A stretch of 64,000 nucleotides of DNA from Aquirufa lenticrescens (GTDB lineage: Bacteria; Bacteroidota; Bacteroidia; Cytophagales; Spirosomataceae): positions 1,286,501 to 1,350,500 of the forward strand of contig NZ_CP049834.1 of assembly GCF_019916085.1 (NCBI RefSeq), given 5' to 3'. Position numbers and translations under genes: made by a program. The notes below the pieces were generated by a model. That model did no database searches. It was not told the DNA's origin and saw only the letters and a program-made list of their open reading frames with translations. How positions within the stretch are numbered: position 1 is the first letter of the stretch; each line of letters starts with the position of its first letter. Positions 24,331-34,816 of the stretch are shown here, in pieces.

Positions 24331-26472
24331 ATGTCACTCGAATCTAGAAGAAGTTTCATCAAAAAAGCAGGGGCAACGGGACTAACGTTTTGGTTAGGAT
24401 TGTCCTACGTAAAAGGAGAAAGCGCGCCAGTTATTTCCACCGCGAAATCATTGACTCCTTTTATTAAAATCGACGCCAGCGGCATCACGATATTCAACCC
24501 AAATCCAGAAATGGGACAGGGTTCTTATCAAGCTGTTGCTTCGATGATAGCGGAGGAGTTGGAAGTGTCTTTGGCCCAAATCACCATAAAGAATACCAGC
24601 GGAGAGAAAGAATTCGGAGGAGGCCAATGGGCTGGCGGAAGTTCGACCGTTCGCGAGGGGTATATTACCTACCGCAAGATAGGCGCATCCGCAAAAGAAA
24701 TGCTAGTTAAAGCCGCGAGTCAGACCTGGGGAGTTAGCCCAGAATCGTGCACGGCGAAAGAAGGAAAAGTCATACACGCTGCGACTAATCGCTCTTTGAA
24801 ATACGAAGAATTAGCGGAGGCTGCCTCTCTATTAGAAATCCCTAAAGAGCCTAAATTAAAGGATCCGAAGGATTTCAAAATGCTCGGAAAATCTGTCAAG
24901 CGCCCAGATATTCCCCTTAAAGTAACCGGAAAAGCAGAATTCGGTATTGATGCAGATGTTCCAGGAATGCTTTATTCCAGCGTGGAAAGATGCCCTGTTA
25001 TAGGCGGAACGCTGAAAACGTTCGATGCCACTGCGGCGATGAAAGTTCCTGGTGTGGTGAAAGTGGTATCGGCAGAACGCGTGATTGGGAAATACAGTTC
25101 GACTGGTGTGGCGGTCATTGCGAAGACCTATTGGGCTGCGATGCAAGGAAGAAAAGCCTTGAAAATAGACTGGGATACGAAAGGTTTTGAGACATTCAAT
25201 TCCAGCGATTACGAGAATAAATTACGCTCTCTATCGAAAGAAGAAGGCATTTTAGATAAGCAAAAAGGATCGATTGATATTCCTGTTAATCAGGTGGTAG
25301 AATCCTTTTATGAGACGCCTATGGTGGCGCATCATCCGTTGGAACCGATGAACTGCACGGTGCAGGTGAAGGGGAAGAAAGTGGAGATTTGGACTTCGAC
25401 TCAGGTGCCTGTTTCAGTGACAGGCCCAGGTATGATGGGAAGTTTGCCGGGTTTAATGGGCATTAATCCGGAAGACATTACGCTGCACGCTGGGTTTATT
25501 GGCGGAGGCTTTGGCAGAAGACTGTACTTCGATTACATCGTGGAAGCGATTAATGTGGCGAAGCAGGTGGATAGCCCGGTGAAGGTGGTTTGGTCTCGAG
25601 AGGACACGACGACGCAGGGGCCTTTCCGTCCCATGACTTTTTCTAAAATGATCGGCGGTCTGTCTGAAAAAAATCAATTAGTTTCTTTCCAACACAAGGT
25701 TATCAGCCCCGGTTTTATGGATAGCGCGATGCCTAATTGGGACAAAACGAAGCTGGACAGTATGATGACGGAGGGCATTAGTGCGCAGGAATACGACATC
25801 CCGAATATGAAGAATAGCTTCGTGTTTGCGGATTACCACGTGCCTATGGCGGCTTGGCGTTCGGTAACTAGTTCAACACTGGCATTTGCACATGAATGTT
25901 TCATCGATGAGCTGGCACATAAGGCCAAAAAAGATCCGCTAGACTTCCGCATCGATTTACAATCGACCAATACCGATACCAAGCGCGTGTTGAAAAAATT
26001 ACGCGAGATCACGAATTGGTACAAACCGCTTCCGGCTGGTAAAGCACGCGGCGTCGCACAATGGGACTTTTTTGCAGGACTTTCGGCGCAAGCGGTGGAA
26101 GTGAGTTTGGCGAAAAACGGAGCTGTATCGGTAGATAAAGTGTATGTGGTGATTGATTTAGGAACAGTCGTGAATCCAGATAACGTGAAAGCGCAAGTGG
26201 AAGGTGCGGTTTTAATGGCTCTAAGTGCGGCAATTCATCCAGCCATCACCTTGAAAAACGGGGTGGTGGAACAAAAGAATTTCGACACAACTCCGGTGAC
26301 CCGAATGAGCGAGGCTCCAGAAGTCATCGTGGAAATCATCACAGAAGGCGCTAAAATCAAAGGGGTAGGAGAACCTGGTTTACCACCATTTGCGCCGGCT
26401 TTAGGGAACGCGATTTTTGCGTTGACGAAGAAGCGTTTGCGCAAATTGCCATTAGAAATTGATTTTGTTTAA
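24331..26472 (+). CDS. Molybdopterin-binding subunit of a molybdenum hydroxylase (IorB type), Tat-exported
   Basis: 713 residues. A twin-arginine signal (SRRSFIKKAGATGLTFWL, 5-22) indicates export with cofactor inserted. Molybdenum-cofactor motifs include MGQGSYQAVASMIAEELE, GGGFGRRLYFDYI and, near the end, the catalytic Glu in GVGEPGLPPFAPALGNA. Large aldehyde-oxidase type domains are present in two halves. The substrate is an aldehyde or N-heterocycle and cannot be named from sequence. The small subunit rides on the same transcript. Confidence 0.93.
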   Translation: MSLESRRSFIKKAGATGLTFWLGLSYVKGESAPVISTAKSLTPFIKIDASGITIFNPNPEMGQGSYQAVASMIAEELEVSLAQITIKNTSGEKEFGGGQWAGGSSTVREGYITYRKIGASAKEMLVKAASQTWGVSPESCTAKEGKVIHAATNRSLKYEELAEAASLLEIPKEPKLKDPKDFKMLGKSVKRPDIPLKVTGKAEFGIDADVPGMLYSSVERCPVIGGTLKTFDATAAMKVPGVVKVVSAERVIGKYSSTGVAVIAKTYWAAMQGRKALKIDWDTKGFETFNSSDYENKLRSLSKEEGILDKQKGSIDIPVNQVVESFYETPMVAHHPLEPMNCTVQVKGKKVEIWTSTQVPVSVTGPGMMGSLPGLMGINPEDITLHAGFIGGGFGRRLYFDYIVEAINVAKQVDSPVKVVWSREDTTTQGPFRPMTFSKMIGGLSEKNQLVSFQHKVISPGFMDSAMPNWDKTKLDSMMTEGISAQEYDIPNMKNSFVFADYHVPMAAWRSVTSSTLAFAHECFIDELAHKAKKDPLDFRIDLQSTNTDTKRVLKKLREITNWYKPLPAGKARGVAQWDFFAGLSAQAVEVSLAKNGAVSVDKVYVVIDLGTVVNPDNVKAQVEGAVLMALSAAIHPAITLKNGVVEQKNFDTTPVTRMSEAPEVIVEIITEGAKIKGVGEPGLPPFAPALGNAIFALTKKRLRKLPLEIDFV

Positions 26473-26475
26473 TCG

Positions 26476-26826
26476 ATGCCTCTTTTAAAAGCGACCCCTA
26501 TTCTGGCCTATTTAGATCGCGACGCAACGGTCGCGTTCTATGAAAAATTGGGCTTTACAAGTAATGCCAAATGGGATGGCTACTTGATGTTTTCGCGCGA
26601 CGAAATCAACATTCATTTGTGGTGTTGCGATGACGAGAGTATCCCGAAGAATACGGGATGTTACGTGAATGTGGATGAGATTGATGTTCTATACAAAGAA
26701 TGTGAAGCCCTTGGAATTGTACATCCGAATGGAAAGCTCCAAAATATGGCCTGGGGCATGCGCCAATTCAGTATCCTAGATAATAGCGGGAACATTATTC
26801 ATTTCGGTCAGGATATGAATAGCTAA
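26476..26826 (+). CDS. VOC-family protein, bleomycin-resistance type
   Basis: 116 residues in the two-module glyoxalase/bleomycin-resistance fold: ATPILAYLDRDATVAFYEKLGF opens module one, and MRQFSILDNSGNIIHFGQ closes module two. Members sequester bleomycin-like ligands as dimers or catalyse metal-dependent reactions. Only a few metal-ligand-type residues (His, Glu) are visible, so binding rather than catalysis is favoured. It begins 4 bases after the molybdenum hydroxylase stop and is probably co-transcribed. Confidence 0.9.
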   Translation: MPLLKATPILAYLDRDATVAFYEKLGFTSNAKWDGYLMFSRDEINIHLWCCDDESIPKNTGCYVNVDEIDVLYKECEALGIVHPNGKLQNMAWGMRQFSILDNSGNIIHFGQDMNS

Positions 26827-26841
26827 TTATTTTTCTAACTT

Positions 26842-26864
26842 ATGTTTCTAAACCTATGAAACAT
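26842..26864 (+). repeat. Inverted repeat overlapping the start codon of the TolB-like gene
   Basis: ATGTTTC (26842-26848) and GAAACAT (26858-26864) form a perfect 7-bp stem with a 9-base loop. The right arm includes AT of the ATG at 26863, so folding would hide the start codon. Confidence 0.45.
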
Positions 26865-27780
26865 GAAAAAAATAGCGATCCTTTTGCTGGGATTCAGCCT
26901 GTCACTTTCTGCGCAGATACCTGCCGGAAAGAAAGTGATTTCTTCTCTGTATGTGTATGATGTAGCCTCTGGTAAATCGGAATTAATTCTCACAGAAAAA
27001 CGACATTTTGAAGCACCTAACTGGTCGCGTGACGGTAAATTTCTACTGATTAATGCCTACGGTAAGTTGGAGAAAATCAGCCCGAAAGGTGAAAAATTAG
27101 GCGAACTGAACACGGGTTCTGTGGCTAAGTCAAACAATGATCACGGCTATTCATTTGATGGTAAAACCTTGTTTATTTCGAGTGCTAAAGCCGAGATCAA
27201 AGAGCATACCTCCTTCATCTACAAAGTTTCTTCCGAAGGTGGAAATCCGGTTCAGCTTACTCCATTAACCCCCTCTTACTGGCATGGCATTTCTCCAGAT
27301 GGCAAGACGATGGTCTATTGTGCGGCGAGAAATGGCAATTATGACGTTTATGCGATGTCTTCGAATGGCGGCGATGAGATTCGGTTGACCTCTACAGAAG
27401 GCTTAGATGACGGTCCGGAATATGCGCGGGATGGCAAGCACATTTATATCAATTCCTATCGTTCTGGGATGATGCAAATTTGGCGAATGAAAGCGGATGG
27501 ATCAGAGCCAGAACAGATGACGTTTGATGCGCATTCAAACTGGTTTGCGCACATCTCGCCTAACAATCAAGTGGCAACAATCATTACATACCTAGAGGAT
27601 CAAAAGGAGTTGCATCCCTTTGGCCATCAAGTCAAATTGCGTCTTTTGAATTTAAAAACGAAAGAAGTCAAAGATTTAACAGAGGCATTTTATGGGGGTC
27701 AAGGAACGATTAATGTGCCCTCTTGGAGTCCAGACGGCAAGAAATTTGCCTATGTGCGTTATGCTTTGGAAGATTTGTAA
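26863..27780 (+). CDS. Exported TolB-like PD40 beta-propeller protein
   Basis: 305 residues with a signal peptide (ends LSAQ near residue 18) and WD40-like PD40 repeats: repeated W/Y-x-S/D-G-K motifs such as APNWSRDGKFLL, WHGISPDGKTMVY, PEYARDGKHIYI and PSWSPDGKKFAY. It forms a six-bladed type propeller in the periplasm. Relatives are annotated as TolB family or periplasmic components of unknown role. The next gene, a Tat-exported sugar dehydrogenase-like protein, follows after 33 bases. Confidence 0.9.
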   Translation: MKKIAILLLGFSLSLSAQIPAGKKVISSLYVYDVASGKSELILTEKRHFEAPNWSRDGKFLLINAYGKLEKISPKGEKLGELNTGSVAKSNNDHGYSFDGKTLFISSAKAEIKEHTSFIYKVSSEGGNPVQLTPLTPSYWHGISPDGKTMVYCAARNGNYDVYAMSSNGGDEIRLTSTEGLDDGPEYARDGKHIYINSYRSGMMQIWRMKADGSEPEQMTFDAHSNWFAHISPNNQVATIITYLEDQKELHPFGHQVKLRLLNLKTKEVKDLTEAFYGGQGTINVPSWSPDGKKFAYVRYALEDL

Positions 27781-27813
27781 AAAGGGAGTAAATTCACAAA
27801 AAACCTAGTTAAT

Positions 27814-29214
27814 ATGAACAAAGATAGTCAAGCTTCTAGACGGAAGTTTTTAAAACAAATTGGGGCAACTAGTCTCGTAGCAGCCTCTTCGCCTTTCGCC
27901 TCTTTAGGAGCACAACAAAAAGCAGAGGAACGTATTTTAACGTATGAAAAACGCATCTCGGTAGGCGAAAAAATTCGCTTGGGGGTGATTGGTTTTGGGG
28001 TACAAGGACACTTCGATTTAGCTTCTGCCCTGAAAGTTCCGGGCGTAGAATTAGCGGGAATTTGTGATTTATACACGGGCCGTATTGAAAATGCGAAAGA
28101 ATTATACGGTAAGGATTTATATACGACGCGTAATTACAAAGAATTATTAGACCGCTCGGACATCGATGCGGTGATCATCGCGACACACGATGTGTGGCAT
28201 GCCCGCATTACGATCGACGCTTTGGCAAAAGGCAAACACGTCTACATCGAAAAACCGATGGTTTATAAAATCGACGAAGGCCCTAAAGTGATTGCAGCCC
28301 AAAAGAAATACGGCAAAGTCTTACAAGTAGGATCTCAGCGCGTGAGCAGCATCGGCTTAGCGAAAGCGAAAGAGATGTTAGCGGCCGGAGAGATCGGTAA
28401 ATTAAATATGGTGAACGCGGTCTACGACCGCCAAAGCTCTATCGGCGCTTGGCAGTACACCATCCCTAAAGACGCGGATGCTTCGACATGTGATTGGAAT
28501 CGCTTCATCGAAGCAACCGCTAAAATGGAATTCGACGCGAAGAAGTTTTTCTGGTGGCGTGCCTTTAAAGAAGTAGGAACCGGCGTAGCGGGGGATTTAT
28601 TCATCCACTTGTTGTCCGGAACGCACTTTATGACGAACTCGAATGGTCCGGAAACGATCTTCTCTACTGGTCAATTTAGCCACTGGAACGACGGCCGTAA
28701 CTTACCAGATGTGATGTCAGGTGTCATGCAATATGGTAACACGGCGGAGCACCCAGCTTTCCAATTAACCTTGCAAGTGAACTTTGTCAGCGGAACAGGT
28801 GGCCAAGAGGTGATTCGTTTGATTGGTTCAGAGGGAGTGATGGATGTGAAAGGAAATACGATTTCTGTGAAGCATAGCATTATGCCAGAGGCTCCGGGCT
28901 TTGGTGGTTATGATTCTGTGTTTACGCTTCCTAAAAGTATGCAGGAAGAAATGACACGCGATTACAACGCGAAATGGACAGATGCACAACGCAAACGACC
29001 TACGAAAGAGGACGTTATTTTCAGAGCGCCTGCAGGATATGATGAGCACGTGGATCACTTCACACACTTCTTTGATGCGATTCGCAACGGGACGTCTGTC
29101 GTAGAAGATGCGGCCTTTGGTTTTAGAGCGGCGGCGCCAGCCTTAGCTTGTAACGAAAGTTACTTCCAAAAGAAGATCATCCAGTGGGATCCAGTGAATA
29201 TGAAACTGAAATAA
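27814..29214 (+). CDS. Tat-exported Gfo/Idh/MocA family oxidoreductase
   Basis: 466 residues. Twin-arginine signal SRRKFLKQIGATSLVAAS (8-25) followed by the Rossmann fold LGVIGFGVQGH (56-66), the EKP motif (YIEKPM) that contacts the cofactor and substrate, and the C-terminal beta-sheet domain with VAGDLFIHLLSG. Family members oxidise sugars or act in inositol/glycan metabolism with bound NAD(P). Exported versions are abundant in Bacteroidota and Planctomycetota glycan loci. Substrate unknown; a strong terminator closes the gene. Confidence 0.93.
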   Translation: MNKDSQASRRKFLKQIGATSLVAASSPFASLGAQQKAEERILTYEKRISVGEKIRLGVIGFGVQGHFDLASALKVPGVELAGICDLYTGRIENAKELYGKDLYTTRNYKELLDRSDIDAVIIATHDVWHARITIDALAKGKHVYIEKPMVYKIDEGPKVIAAQKKYGKVLQVGSQRVSSIGLAKAKEMLAAGEIGKLNMVNAVYDRQSSIGAWQYTIPKDADASTCDWNRFIEATAKMEFDAKKFFWWRAFKEVGTGVAGDLFIHLLSGTHFMTNSNGPETIFSTGQFSHWNDGRNLPDVMSGVMQYGNTAEHPAFQLTLQVNFVSGTGGQEVIRLIGSEGVMDVKGNTISVKHSIMPEAPGFGGYDSVFTLPKSMQEEMTRDYNAKWTDAQRKRPTKEDVIFRAPAGYDEHVDHFTHFFDAIRNGTSVVEDAAFGFRAAAPALACNESYFQKKIIQWDPVNMKLK

Positions 29215-29218
29215 ATTG

Positions 29219-29248
29219 AAAAAACCGGCCCAAAGAGCCGGTTTTTTT
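29219..29248. terminator. Terminator between the convergent Gfo/Idh and katG genes
   Basis: AAAAACCGGC / GCCGGTTTTT with a 7-base loop and T tract on the + strand, poly-A on the other side. It can serve both strands. Confidence 0.85.
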
Positions 29249-29268
29249 CATTAATTAAACTCAACTAA

Positions 29269-31605
<2,337 letters not shown>

Positions 31606-31656
31606 TTAGTGGTGCCAAATTAGTGGCAAAAAATGGATAGAGAAAACTGAAATTTT

Positions 31657-31682
31657 CTATATTTGACATAGATATTATCTAT
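31657..31682. promoter_or_regulatory. OxyR operator in the katG-oxyR intergenic region
   Basis: CTAT (31657-31660), 7 bases, ATAG (31668-31671), 7 bases, CTAT (31679-31682). The right half, ATAGATATTATCTAT, fits the OxyR element ATAGnTnnnAnCTAT at every defined base. The left half continues the 7-base spacing with only its inner CTAT perfect. It overlaps a TATATTTG -7 box for oxyR (31658-31665) and sits 64 bases upstream of the katG start, a position suited to repressing oxyR and activating katG. Confidence 0.8.
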
Positions 31683-31686
31683 AACA

Positions 31687-32583
31687 ATGAATATACATCA
31701 ATTAGAATACATACTGGCCGTTGATCAATTTAAAAGCTTCTCGAAAGCAGCTGATTATTGTCATGTTACGCAGGCGACTTTGAGTGCGATGGTGAAAAAG
31801 CTGGAGGAGCAATTGGATATCGTCATTTTCGATCGAAAGGCAAACCCCATTGCGACTACTGAAAATGGTAGAGAGATCTTACTGCAGGCCCAGCAAGTGG
31901 TGGCCCACGCGAACGCGCTATTATCTTCCTCTAAGGCGATTAATCAAAAAGTAGAGGGACGCGTTAAGATGGGCGTTATTCCTACGATTGCTAGTTCGAT
32001 GTTGCCCCTAATTCTGAAGCATTTGGTTGAAAAATATCCTTTGTTACAGCTAGAAGTGTACGAAGTGACGACAAATCAAATGATCAAGGATTTACGTGAA
32101 GGGAAATTAGATGTAGGTGTTTTAAGTACGCCCATCGCCTCGACCGAGGTGGAAACGGAGCTTTTGTATGTGGAAGATTTGTGTGTTTATGGGCATTTGC
32201 CATCAGGAAGTCGTTTCATTGCGAAATCTGAATTAGCAAAGCAACGGATGTTTTTATTGCAAGAGGGGCATTGCCTTCGGGATCAAATCATACAGCTGTG
32301 TGATTTGAAGAAGAGCAAGTCCTTACCGTCTAATTTATCGGTGGAATCGAATACGTTTGATACCTTGTTAAATCTCGTGGACGAATTCAATGGATTGACG
32401 GTATTACCAGCTTTGTATGTAGGCCAAATGAGTGAAGCTAGACAAGCGCATTTAATTGATTTAACGGATGGAGCTTTAACACGCGAAGTGAGTCTGGCGT
32501 ACTACCGTCCCTATGCAAAATGGAATATTTTGAACCGCTTAAAAGCGGAAATTTCAGAAAAAGTGCAAAAACGGCTAACGTAA
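31687..32583 (+). CDS. oxyR: Peroxide sensor OxyR, LysR family
   Basis: 298 residues. N-terminal HTH (1-60, HVTQATLSAMVKKLEEQL) and the redox domain with Cys196 and Cys205 in GHCLRDQIIQLC, spaced C-x8-C as Cys199/Cys208 in E. coli OxyR. H2O2 forms a disulfide between them and switches DNA binding. It is divergent from katG, its expected main target. The ATG lies 4 bases after an OxyR-type palindrome, consistent with autorepression. Confidence 0.96.
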   Translation: MNIHQLEYILAVDQFKSFSKAADYCHVTQATLSAMVKKLEEQLDIVIFDRKANPIATTENGREILLQAQQVVAHANALLSSSKAINQKVEGRVKMGVIPTIASSMLPLILKHLVEKYPLLQLEVYEVTTNQMIKDLREGKLDVGVLSTPIASTEVETELLYVEDLCVYGHLPSGSRFIAKSELAKQRMFLLQEGHCLRDQIIQLCDLKKSKSLPSNLSVESNTFDTLLNLVDEFNGLTVLPALYVGQMSEARQAHLIDLTDGALTREVSLAYYRPYAKWNILNRLKAEISEKVQKRLT

Positions 32584-32585
32584 AT

Positions 32586-32628
32586 TTGTTTTTTTCGGGT
32601 GCCATATTAACTTTGTATCACAAAGTAC
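32586..32628 (+). promoter_or_regulatory. Promoter with palindromic operator for the membrane-protein/winged-helix operon
   Basis: TTG (32586-32588), 19 bases, TAACTTTG (32608-32615) is a full Bacteroidota promoter. Overlapping it is the near-palindrome CTTTGTATCACAAAG (32611-32625). The same 13 bases TTGTATCACAAAG recur at the promoter of the TonB-type receptor (37441). Confidence 0.7.
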
Positions 32629-32636
32629 TTTTTATT

Positions 32637-33260
32637 ATGGAAAAACACGAAGAACAATTAGCCGCCATTCAAGAAATGCGGAACCTGATGGACCGAGCTA
32701 CTCGGTTTCGAACCATTAGTGGTTTGTCTGCTATAGTAGCCGGCTTACTTGCCATACTGTGTGTGTTGTTTGTTAGTCAGTTAACCGATGTGCAATGGCT
32801 AGAATCAGCGTCTTTTGAACGAATGCTTGGAACGAGGTTTGCCACGGAGGTGCAGCTTTCGTTCCTAGTTTTGTTATTGATCTCTTTGTGTTTCGGTATT
32901 TATTTAGCTGCTAGAAATGCGCATACTATTGGTCAAACTGCCTGGGATTCCGCAGCGAAAAGAGTAGCCTTACACATGGCTATTCCTTTAGTGTCGGGAG
33001 GTATATTTTCTGTGCTGTTAGCTCAATTAGGTTTACTAGGTTTGATTCCTGCAACCACCTTACTTTTTTATGGCTTAGCCCTGGTCAATGCGAGTCATTA
33101 CACGCTGGATGCCGTTCGTTTATTAGGTCTAGTTGAAATAGGTTTAGGCTTATTTGCTACAGCCATGCTGCCTTTTGGCCTCGTTTTCTGGTTGACAGGA
33201 TTTGGGTTAATGCACTTAGGTTTTGGACTATACATTTATTTAAAATACGAACGTGTCTAG
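32637..33260 (+). CDS. Multi-pass membrane protein in a regulator operon
   Basis: 207 residues from the ATG at 32637 (the longer frame overlaps oxyR and lies upstream of the promoter). A charged N-terminal helix (EKHEEQLAAIQEMRNLMDR) precedes about five membrane segments. No family is recognised with confidence; similar proteins accompany winged-helix regulators in Bacteroidota. It overlaps the winged-helix gene by 8 bases, so the pair is co-translated and may act as sensor and regulator. Confidence 0.8.
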   Translation: MEKHEEQLAAIQEMRNLMDRATRFRTISGLSAIVAGLLAILCVLFVSQLTDVQWLESASFERMLGTRFATEVQLSFLVLLLISLCFGIYLAARNAHTIGQTAWDSAAKRVALHMAIPLVSGGIFSVLLAQLGLLGLIPATTLLFYGLALVNASHYTLDAVRLLGLVEIGLGLFATAMLPFGLVFWLTGFGLMHLGFGLYIYLKYERV

Positions 33261-33555
33261 TTATTTAACAGATTTCAATAAGGTATTTGAAAGTCGTGTC
33301 CGCCTAGGTATGATGTCATTACTTGTCGTTCAAGAACAAGTGGACTTTGGCCAAATAAAAGATAGTCTCCAACTCAGCGATGGCAATCTAGCCAGCCACA
33401 TGAATGCCCTAGAGAAAATAGGCTATGTGGAAGTTCGAAAACAGTTTATAGGCAAGAAGCCCAATACGACTTACGCTATTACTCCTGAGGGGAAAAAGGC
33501 TTTTTCGGAACATTTAAACTCCCTCGAAAAACTCATTAAACAAATTCATTCGTAA
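33253..33555 (+). CDS. Winged-helix transcriptional regulator (HTH_27 / MarR-like)
   Basis: 100 residues, a single winged-helix domain: FESRVRLGMMSLLVVQEQVD, recognition helix SDGNLASHMNALEKIGYVEV, and wing FIGKKPNTTYAITPEGKKAF. This is the small ArsR/MarR-like regulator type that binds short palindromes as a dimer. The palindrome at 32611-32625 in front of the operon is the likely operator. It lies between two membrane-protein genes, overlapping the first and 1 base from the second. Confidence 0.92.
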   Translation: MSSYLTDFNKVFESRVRLGMMSLLVVQEQVDFGQIKDSLQLSDGNLASHMNALEKIGYVEVRKQFIGKKPNTTYAITPEGKKAFSEHLNSLEKLIKQIHS

Positions 33556-33556
33556 A

Positions 33557-34780
33557 ATGGAAAATCAAATCATACAACAGCTTGCAAATCCGGTCGCTTT
33601 AGAGCAATTATACCGGTCTAATCCTGCTGCTTTTAGCAGCGCTTTTCATTCCGTATATCCACAGATATCTTCCGAAATTTCAGCTCAAATTTGGCATGAA
33701 CGCTTAGCTGTTTCGTCAACCTCTTGGGGGTCGAAAGGGGATTGGATTTTGCTTGTTATTCTCGCGTCTATCGTTGCTTTTTTAATGCAGATGCCAGATT
33801 TGTTTTCGATATCACACGATCTTTATTTCCCCCGAAATATGTCATTTATTGTGATGCCAGGTATTGGAGCCTATTTTGCGTACAAGCAAGGTTTGACATT
33901 AAGACAATTAGCAGCGCCACTTTTAGTGCTGTTATCCTCTATCGTTTTTATTAATCTTTTAACAGAAGGAAGTACCACGCTAATTTTGACTTGTCTGCAT
34001 ATTCCGCTTTTGATTTGGCTTGTAGTAGGGTATATTTTCGCTGGAAATGATCCTGCAAAGCGGATGGAATTTCTACGTTACCACGGGGATTTAGTCGTGA
34101 TGACGGCAGTAATCGGATTAGCTGGTGGATTGTTTACAGGCTTGACACTGAATCTGTTCAAACTAATAGGCATCTCAATAGAGGACTTCTATTTCCGTTA
34201 TTTAGTCTTGTCGATTTTGCCCTCAGTTCCACTTTTCGCCACATTTTTAGTACGTACAAACGCAAGTCTTGTTAGTAAAATTTCTCCTGTCATTGCTCGC
34301 ATTTTTACTCCATTAGTCACGATCACGCTAGCGCTTTTTTTAGCAGCCATCATTTATACCGGGAAAGACCCCTATAACGATAGAGAATTCTTGGTGGTTT
34401 TTAATGGGATATTGATCGGTGTGATGGCTTTGATTTTGTTCTCTTTAGGCGAGGCTACGAAAACGAATGCGTCACGTGTGCATCAGTATTTTTTATTCGC
34501 CTTAGCGGCCTTAGCGATCATTGATAATGGGATTGCCTTGTCTGCGATTGGGTACCGGCTTTTTGAGTTTGGGATAACGCCTAATCGCCTAGCGGTGCTG
34601 GGAAGCAATGCCATTGTGATGCTGCATTTGATGCTGGCTACGAAGAAGCTTTGGGAGTTTTTGCAGGGCCATAAAACGATGGAGGAAGTCGAGCTCAGAA
34701 TCACCGATTACTTGCCCGTTTATGCCATTTGGGCGGCAATAGTTAGCTTCTTGTTTCCGCTGATTTTCCAGTTTAGTTAA
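33557..34780 (+). CDS. Polytopic membrane protein, DUF4153-like
   Basis: 407 residues: a soluble N-terminal helix region (1-55) and about eleven membrane segments. Length, the N-terminal PVALEQLYRSNPAAF segment and topology recall DUF4153-type proteins, but I am not certain of the family. It is third in the operon with the smaller membrane protein and the winged-helix regulator, and ends at a bidirectional terminator. Confidence 0.75.
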   Translation: MENQIIQQLANPVALEQLYRSNPAAFSSAFHSVYPQISSEISAQIWHERLAVSSTSWGSKGDWILLVILASIVAFLMQMPDLFSISHDLYFPRNMSFIVMPGIGAYFAYKQGLTLRQLAAPLLVLLSSIVFINLLTEGSTTLILTCLHIPLLIWLVVGYIFAGNDPAKRMEFLRYHGDLVVMTAVIGLAGGLFTGLTLNLFKLIGISIEDFYFRYLVLSILPSVPLFATFLVRTNASLVSKISPVIARIFTPLVTITLALFLAAIIYTGKDPYNDREFLVVFNGILIGVMALILFSLGEATKTNASRVHQYFLFALAALAIIDNGIALSAIGYRLFEFGITPNRLAVLGSNAIVMLHLMLATKKLWEFLQGHKTMEEVELRITDYLPVYAIWAAIVSFLFPLIFQFS

Positions 34781-34784
34781 TAAA

Positions 34785-34809
34785 AAAGGCCCGAGATTCT
34801 CGGGCCTTT
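34785..34809. terminator. Bidirectional terminator between convergent genes
   Basis: AAAGGCCCGAG / CTCGGGCCTTT, an 11-bp GC-rich stem with a short loop, flanked by A and T runs on the two sides. Confidence 0.85.
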
Positions 34810-34816
34810 CGTTTTT

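Noticed and set aside
32520-32636. Longer N-terminus for the membrane protein after oxyR
   Set aside because: It overlaps oxyR and lies before the TAACTTTG promoter; the ATG at 32637 is better placed.
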